64,000 bases of DNA from Sipunculus nudus (lineage: Eukaryota > Annelida > Sipuncula > Golfingiida > Sipunculidae). This document shows, in pieces, positions 52,401 through 61,400 of this stretch. The stretch covers positions 47,193,058 through 47,257,057 of the forward strand of contig CM049310.1 of assembly GCA_026874595.1 (NCBI GenBank). Direction: 5' to 3'. The notes below the pieces were generated by a model. It was not told the DNA's origin. It saw nothing but the letters and a program-made list of their open reading frames with translations, and made no database searches. Numbering within the stretch: the stretch's first letter is position 1; every line of letters begins with the position of its first letter. A program made the position numbers and the translations under genes.

Positions 52401-55400
52401 GGAGACAACATGCTGGAAAAACAGGAAAGATTCAGGACCAATGACTGGAAATAAATTATCATAAAACAAATTTGACATTTTTAAGCTTCCTAATATCCAT
52501 AATCTCAGCTTTCCACTCCAATTTTATATGATTAATAAAAATAAACATGCACTAGGCATGATTCCTAAGTTTAAAAAGTGTCTAAATTTGATAAATGGAT
52601 AATAAGCATATGGATCCTGCTGGTCTGAATATACTATTTTTAATTATTCATTTTCTTTTACATAAAACATGTTTTGAAGTTTAATATTATTACAATATCT
52701 AAGATGTGACATGGTTCCTTTGTCAACAGTGCAACATAGGTATAGGATCTGCTGATGTCAGGATAATAAATACAATGACAGGTTATATAGCCAACCTTTT
52801 GTCTGTCAGCCATGGTGCTGCTGGTCCTTCCTCACTCAGAGGGCTCTGTAGGGTGAGAGGTCAAAGGTCAACCATCCATAAAATGTCTTAATATGAAAAT
52901 ATTATAGAATAAAATATGATGATGTTAAGAATCATTTATTCAGTGTGTATAAACTATAAAATGATGAGCCTGCTAAGTTCTGCCAAAGCTTTTGCCTGGC
53001 GGTCATTATTTTCTTGTAATTAATCTGTTCAAAGATTCACTCCAAACTGAATTGTTCTGTAAGTGTACCACAACCACATAAGCAGACCAAACGTTCAAGA
53101 GCTAACATAGCTGAGTGGTTAAGACTGAATTTAAAAAAATAAAGGACTATGCTTCAATCCCATCTAACTGTGCAGACTGTGAAAACACAGAAGAGTGAAG
53201 TCAGTGAAGATTTAAATGAACTCAGACACAGGATGCTAATATACAAATGATACAAATTTTCAATTTTTCCTATATCCATGCTTATACGCTCCCGAGGCAG
53301 CGGAAATCTTGCGCTTCTAAAGAAGCAACTGATTTTCACGCTGCCAGCTTTGACCGTTTATGATATATTTAGACACCAGATGGCGGTTGGTTGTCCACTG
53401 ATATAAACGTGCGTACGATGTGACAAGCAGCCAATCAGATGCCAATAAACAAACACTCAACAGGCATCCTGGCTCCGCCCATTGCCGCGCTTCAAGCGCC
53501 GTTTGATGAGTTTCCGGTCGAATTTAAATTGCTCCCTGTGCATTCTCGCATCATCGACCGATTCGATTATGACATTATGACTGTGTTAGCGTAGCCATGT
53601 ATCTGTTGTCTGCAGAACTGAAACCAGCCAGCGAGGTGTGCACGCAGCCTTTGTTGTTACGTTTCGTTTGAATTACAGCTCACCGGCCGAGCATCCTATG
53701 TGCCCAAGGCCCTAAGCAAACCACGTCAGGGGCAATTCTCTCTGAGCCTGTGGCCTGTTTAGACGGTTACGCTGGGGGATGAGCTGTCACTCAAAAAGAA
53801 ATTAATATGATTGGCTCCGTGTATTCCTCGCTTGGCTTTGTCTTCCAGCACAAAGTTTCATCTGATTGGACAAAAATACAGTGCTTCCCTCTGGTGTTGC
53901 AAAGCAGGATACGAGGTCATAACAAACAGCGCCTTACGATATAGGAAGTAGCCCTATAGGTAAAGCGCTGTGTAAAGAGCGTACCATGCTTAAAACCTGA
54001 CTATTTATAAATACATTTGTACAGGTTAGTAAAACAAATCAATTAATAGTTTGTACAAATTTTGCACCACATGCCATATAGGATAGAGTTAAAATTGTAA
54101 GATAATTGTCAAAAAACAACTGAGTAAAGATTGAGAAATGTGTTCACCTCTTTCTTCTGTCCAAGTAGAGGGTACTTCATCTGGTATTCTGCTAAAGCTG
54201 CGTTCAGCCTTTGTACTGGAAACAAAGAAGCACCAGATATATGTTGCCAAGAGGACAAGGTCCCCTCATGAGTTATAAAGAGTAACAAAAAATTTTCTTT
54301 CTTATAATGTACTAAAAAAAATTAACAAGTTACCCATAGGTCCTGATGCTCAGCCAACTGATATATTGACAATATGTCCTTGCACAGGCAACTAACAAAG
54401 ATAATGTGGGTGGCATCATCATTCATGCATATTAGCTTAAGTCCGTAAAGACCCATAAGCTCACCATATTTGATGACAATCCAACCAGCTTTTCCTGAGG
54501 GATCTGGCAATTTGTGTGCATTTTGCATTATTTCTGGGGTGCTCAAACATACCCTGAAAATCTGAGATTATAGGCCAGTTACGTTCCTTATTGTTATAAC
54601 GTCCCTTATTATTATTGTAATATTTATTTCATTAGGGGTTACAAATGAGCCGTTTCTCATAACCCCTATTGTAATAACCTGCACTATTGATATTATTATT
54701 ACATTAGGGGTTGCGGTTGCAATGGTTTTTGCACACCAGCTTTGGTAAAAAAATGTGAATACTGTTGAACAAAGGATATTTCAATAACTGTGATCATGAT
54801 AATATTAATAATTTGTTTTCAGCAAAGTATATCAGCATTTAAGTGCCATATTGTAAAGGTATATTTTTTATGATTTGTTTTTAAATTAAACAATATAAAT
54901 GTCTTTTGTATTTTAAATTGATGATCATTTATTTATTTTATTGATTTTTCAACAGGGTTGTGTATATATTGCATGTATGTAGTACTTATAATAGTGACTG
55001 ACCCTTCATTCATTACAACAGGCAACGTTATTATAATTATTAATGACTGTACTATTTGGGTCTAAATTGTCTAAAAATGACAATTATTAAGACATTTTTT
55101 GTATGGCATATATTTGGACATGTGATAAAAAGTATGTTTACACTTAATAATCAACATAACATAATCAAACAACTATAAGTTCCTCAATTATTGTTTTTTT
55201 TTTTTTATTACATTAGGCAACATTATTACAAAAGTGGTTGGGCCAAGGTAACCCCTACTGTAATAAAATTTGTTATTGTAAAAACCATTCAATAACTGAT
55301 GTCATTTACAATATAAAAAGGGTATTTAATATTTCCTTACACGAAACTGTTGTTAATTGTGCTACTACTAATATGTCTATAAATTATAACTGTTCATATA

Positions 55401-58400
55401 GTATCACCCATGTACTAAAAAATATCTATAATATTTACCTGTCATTAATCATTATTAAAATAGGCAACATTATTACAAAAGTGGTTGGGTCCGAGTTACC
55501 TTTATTGTAATAAAGTTACTTAATGTAATAAGCACTTTGTTACATATGCTTCTTATGGTATAAAAGATGTTTTAATATTTATTAAAATTCCACAGTTGTA
55601 TGGTTTACAGCTGTTAAAATGTCTGTAAATAATAGCTGTTCTTAATGTGTCTCCATGAACTACAAAAGTATCCATAAGATTTTTCTATCATAAACTTTTA
55701 TTACAATAGGCAACATTATTACAATAGTGGTTTGGTCCGAGTAATCCTTGTTGTAATAAAGTTCCTTAATGTAATAACCACTTAATTACATATGTCATTT
55801 ACGGTATAAAAGGTTTATTAATGTTTATTACAATGCCACAGTCATATGGTTTACAAAGGCTAAAATGTCTGTAAATTATACCTGTTCTTATACCTATTCT
55901 TAACACTTCTCTAGGTACTAAAAAAATATCCATAAAATTTTTCTGGCATGTTTTTTTATTACAATAGGCAACATAATTACAAAAGTGGATGGGTCACAGT
56001 AACCCCTATTGTAATAAAGGTCCTTAATGTAATAAGCTTTAGTGCAGAAACATTTTGCAGATAGAAGACTGTTATCGGTTGACAAAGTAAAAATGACCAA
56101 ACATCACCGAAACGTGACCATTGAATCAAATCAGCTTGACAGTTTCTGAGAAGAAGATACCTGTAGCAATTTGGCTGAAATTGGCTTTTATGGCACATTA
56201 CTAAAATCAAAAGCATCTTGATAGGTAAAAATCATTCAAGTAGAACAATTTGAGGATGAACTACAAAAAAGTCTGCTTGTGGGATACCAAAGGAATTGGA
56301 GTTTTGCAGGAGATTATTGTATTGTGTCTGATGCAGGGTTACATGATCCAAGGGTTAAGGTCACAACTTCCAAAAATAACTGAACCAGATTCAGTCCACA
56401 AATTTGAGGGAGTACAACTCTATTGGACCATTTTGTATTTTTTTATTAAAAAGCTGACTTGATGCCTTCCGAGAAGAAGATTTGTAAAGGTTAAAAGTAC
56501 TAGTTTTAACCAGTTGAATATGCGAGTAATGAAACCAATATTTCTAAATTCTGACGATGCTATCTCCTGCCGTTCCTGAGAAAGTATGGGTAATGTACAG
56601 CCGACGGACAACACCGAACCTTTTTATAATGTCACTAGTTCGATAATGATACGTGTCCCTCTTGCTTCCTTTAACTGCCACCACACGTTAAAGATTAAGT
56701 AATATTGTAATAGTACAGGAATTACAGCATTCACTGTATATATATATATATTCGTTAATGCCATTTTGAATTTTAAGAAGACAAATTAGATGTGTTGATG
56801 TGAATAAATGCCTGTAAAAAATGTAAAACGTATGATAAAGCAACTTTATTTGAAAAAGAATATTTGTTTATTGTTTTATCCGCATACACGCACATGGGAA
56901 CCCACCCTCCGAACTCCTGCTGAACTCAAGAACACCTTTCAAATTGCACAACAGACAAATATGTCAATCTCAATACTGAAATGTATAAACACCTGTTGGT
57001 TACTCTCCTTGTCCTGACCAAGACTGAAGTGACAAAATGTTGTATGAAATTCAATGTCAGGTCCTATGACAATTACTACCCTAAAAATGACACATAACAA
57101 TGGTCTAATACTGTGGTTATTACATTATTGGACTTATTACCATTTGGGATACCTGGTCTAAGCTGTATTGTAATAACCTTGCCTATTATAATAATGGATC
57201 ATGGTAATATTGTCCACAAATAACAGTAGAGTTGGAAGTAAAGAATTAATCCCAAAATAAAGCAATAATTTTCTTTAAATTATTAGTTCATATGTTATTC
57301 TGGTTCCATAAAAAAAGTGTTTCACAGTCATACGTGGCTTATTTTTATTTAGATAAATTAATAATTTGATATATAACATTGCAGAATAATTTATATATAA
57401 CGTATAATATTATATTAATATCGATTTGTGTGCAGTATCACAGTATTCCGTTGTTCAACAGTATTCACATTTTTTTATCAAAGCTTGTGTGCAAAAACCA
57501 CTGCAACTGCAACCCCTAAAGTAACAAAATTGTTATTACAAATAGGGTTGCAAATACAACCCCTAATGTAATAATTATAACAATAGTGCACGTTATAACA
57601 ATAGGGGTTATAAGAAACAGCTCATTTGTAACCCCTAATGTAATAATTATTACAATAGGGGACATTATTACTACAGGGAACGTAACATAGGTCACAGTGA
57701 TCCAATTTCAGGTTTCTGAGGAGAACTTTTGAGGAACTCTCAGGATGTCAATTTAGAAGATTCTGGGTCCATGTTTATGATTTGTGGCCTACTTTGGTAT
57801 CAAATTTTCAAATATTCTGGATCCTTATAAGCCCCATAGCTTGGAGAATATGGGTAACAGAGACTTAGTTTCAGGTTTCAATCGACCTCCCTGGATTTAA
57901 GTTAGAAGTTTCTAGGTCCAATGGTTGTGATTTGTGCCCTGCTTCGGTATCAAATTTTCAGTTTAGCTGGGGGGTGCTTTTAAGCCCAATAGGACAGAGA
58001 ATATGGGTAACAGCGACCTAATTTCAGGTTTCCATGGACCTCCCTAGATTTTAAGTTAGAAGATTCTAGGTCCAATGGTTACGATTTGTGCCCTGATTTG
58101 GTACCAAATTTTCAAATATGCTTGGGGGTGCTTATAAGCCCCATAGCTCAGAGAACATAAGTAACAGAGACATAATTTCCAAGGATATTTTTCATGGACC
58201 TCCCAGGATGTCAAGTTAGAAATTCAAGGACCAACATATATTATTTGTGCCCTGTTAACTGACTACCGCATCCTTAAAGGTTTCAAAAATAGAGAAAAAA
58301 ATGTTTTAATTTGAAAAATCAAGGTGGCGCCACCAGTCTGCAGGTACTGACGAAACTCTCCTTGATCATGCAAATAAATCATGGTGATCAATGCATTAGT

Positions 58401-61400
58401 TGTTCAGATACTAGAGCGTTTGTATCAAATTTTAATTATTCTGGGGGCTATTCTGAGCCCCATAGCTTGAAGGATATGGGTAACAGATATCTAATTTCAG
58501 GTTTCCATGGAGTTTTTTATGGCCCTCCCTGGTTATTAAGTAAGGAGATTCCAGGTCCAATAGTTACACTTTGTGCCCTGTTAGAAGACAACCTCATCTT
58601 TGAAGGTCTCAAAAATAAAGATAAAAATTCGAAAAAATCCAGGTGGTACCACCAGTCTGTAGGAACTGAAGAAACATTCCATGATGAATATGCATGCAAA
58701 AAAATCATGGCAATAATTTTTAGTTAATTCGGGGGGGTGGGGGGGGGGGGGGGTTACTTCTGAGCCCCATAGCTCGGAGGATATGGGTAACAGAGACCTA
58801 ATTTCAGGTTTCCAAGGAGATTTCTCATGGACCTCCCAGCATGTCAAGTTAGAAGATTCCAGGTCCAGTGGTTAAGATTTGTGCCTGGTTAATGGATGGA
58901 CACCTGACATAGAGTGATCGCTATAGCTCAGATGACTGTCAGCTGAGCTAAATTCTTGATATACAACACAGAAATGTTTTAGAATTATAAAGAATGAGAC
59001 AGCACTGATTACCAGGATGATCTGGCTAGTAAAGGGATCAATATGACACAGCTGTCAGTTTTGTTACAAGTTGACCTGATTACATATTTAACAGTTTTTT
59101 ATTCAAATATGTGTCGTATATAAAAAGTTTGCAAGATTACAAAAAAGGTGCAACATCTGCAGTAACAGAAAGAGGGAAGCTAAATCCAGCTGCTTGTATC
59201 TTTATTTTGCTGCTTACTTGTATCTGCTTCATACTCTCTTCATTACATATATTCATATTGACAATATCTGTCCGTCCCTTTATGCACAGATCTTGATGTA
59301 TAAGTCCTGAGGCTGATGGACAATGGATGAAACTGGCTTTTATCTGGTTGAATCCAGTTCTATCCAGATTAAACAGGATTAAACTGAATCAAACTAAAAC
59401 CACCTTATAAAATTTGATTAGATAAATATTTATGTTAATCAGGATAAAATAAGTTCAGAAGGTTTATTAATATATTAACAATATATAAGCTTGATACCCA
59501 TTGGCAAGTTCCCCTAGGTTCACGTTTCACTGTTGTAAGCACTCAGCAGCTACTGTAGCTTATGCTATATAATAGTGTATTACTCTTCTGGCTGGTGGTC
59601 AATTTCTCATCAGGATGTATCATCTTTATAGCATCTTCCTAAGCCACCAACAATTTACATACAGTCAAAGGGCAGGCAACAGGGTCACATTCAGGGTTGG
59701 CAAGTTTTAGGCATGAAGGTTTTAACCATAGGTTATAACCTGGTTAAAACTGCCCTGCCTAAAACAGGTTTTAGGTGGGTTTAAGGCACCACAAGTGCCC
59801 AAAACCTATATTTATTTAAATTTTTTACTTAAAGTTCTATAAAACTACCAAAGTGGCTGGGGTGATGCAGTCTCAGGGCTTTGCTGGGCTTCTGGAAGCT
59901 TTCAAGTTTTAGTAATGCATGATTTCCTGTTGGCTGGCACCATGCAGTCTTCAAAGAGCCTGTATAGGTGTCTGGAGCATGAGACCATGTTTGTGTTGCA
60001 CATAGTTTCATTGGCCAAGGTAATGTCATTATCAGGACCCTTTGGGTTTCCTGATGAGTGCCCTGCTACCTGGAATGATGTAATAGAGCCACCAGTATGC
60101 CTCTTGTAAGGCAGGGTATCACCATCAGAGGGGAGGCCATGCCTGATTAGACAAGTTCATTACAATTTATCAGGGTGATGGGGTCACAAGACCCAATGGT
60201 CATAAGTCCTACTGCTGTGTCCTAGTAAATGTTTATGTCAACTTTCATACATGACTAGGAAAATGCAACCAAAGCTCTTGCCCTGAAAACTGTTCTTGAG
60301 TCAAACTTTTTACTGAGTGATGCAGTCATGGCCCCTGAACATGATGTAGCTTTCTCAGGCCTTCAGGTTTAACACGGTCCAAAAGTAATTATGAATATTC
60401 TGTGGTTTGCAACATGTATATTGCAATATATTTTCGCATTTTTCAGTTTTATACTGATTATAGTGTTTCATGAGGGTTCCATTTTTACAATCTCATCATA
60501 CAATTAACAGAGTATATCCATCATTATAAAGAAGATAAGTATGTGCACAAAATCTTAAAATTTGACAAGGGATGACCTGGCTAAGGGAATAAAGAAATAG
60601 TGGAAATTCTTGTTCATTATCAGATTATGTGAAGGATATTATCATATTTTTAGTTTATGGCTAGCATAAAAGATCTGTAATAATCTATAAAATCAATCCA
60701 TTGCTTTTTGCCATTTGAATCTAAAGGCATACAACACATACATGATATGTTAGTGAAACTACAGTATAAAGGACTATTCATCAGTGTAAATGGAACAACA
60801 TTTTAAATTAGGGAAAACATCTTTTGCATTTATCACAAAATTTAATCCCTTGTGATCAAAAAGCCAAAATTATCTGGTTATAAGCTTGAAGTAAGAGCAT
60901 TCTTTTAAAAAGGCAGTAATGGAGGTAGGAGAGTCAGAGAACTGTGTTCATTAGGAAATCCTGAAGTACTGTTGTATTCATTTCTTGCTTTTTTGTATCA
61001 TGGTTTAATTTGTTTAGTTTGAATAAAGTGATCCTAAATTTATAATTTGTTGAGCATATTTCTTTAATGCATTTAGTTGTTTATCAATAAAACATAGTTA
61101 AACTACAAGTCATAGGTGAGGGTAAATAAGGTTTTAGGCAGTTGAAGGCAGTTTTAGGCAGGTAATAACCTATATAGGCAGTTAAAGGCAGGTTTAAGGC
61201 TCTGCCCTGCCAAAAACAGGTTTTGGGCAGCCTAAAACCCAACCCTGGTCACATTTGCTGTCAACAACTTATGGGGAAACTAGAATTCAGTGGAGGAGGA
61301 TGGGTGAAGGAGCTGCTAAGGAGCAGATAAATGCCCCCACTTTCTCACCCTTCTTCAACACTTCTTCTGTGGCTCTGATGGTAGAGCACAGAGCTCAAAT

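Noticed and set aside
58311-58847. 138-codon plus-strand frame and antisense frames
   Set aside because: They cross tandem repeats and a poly-G tract; no protein family resemblance.
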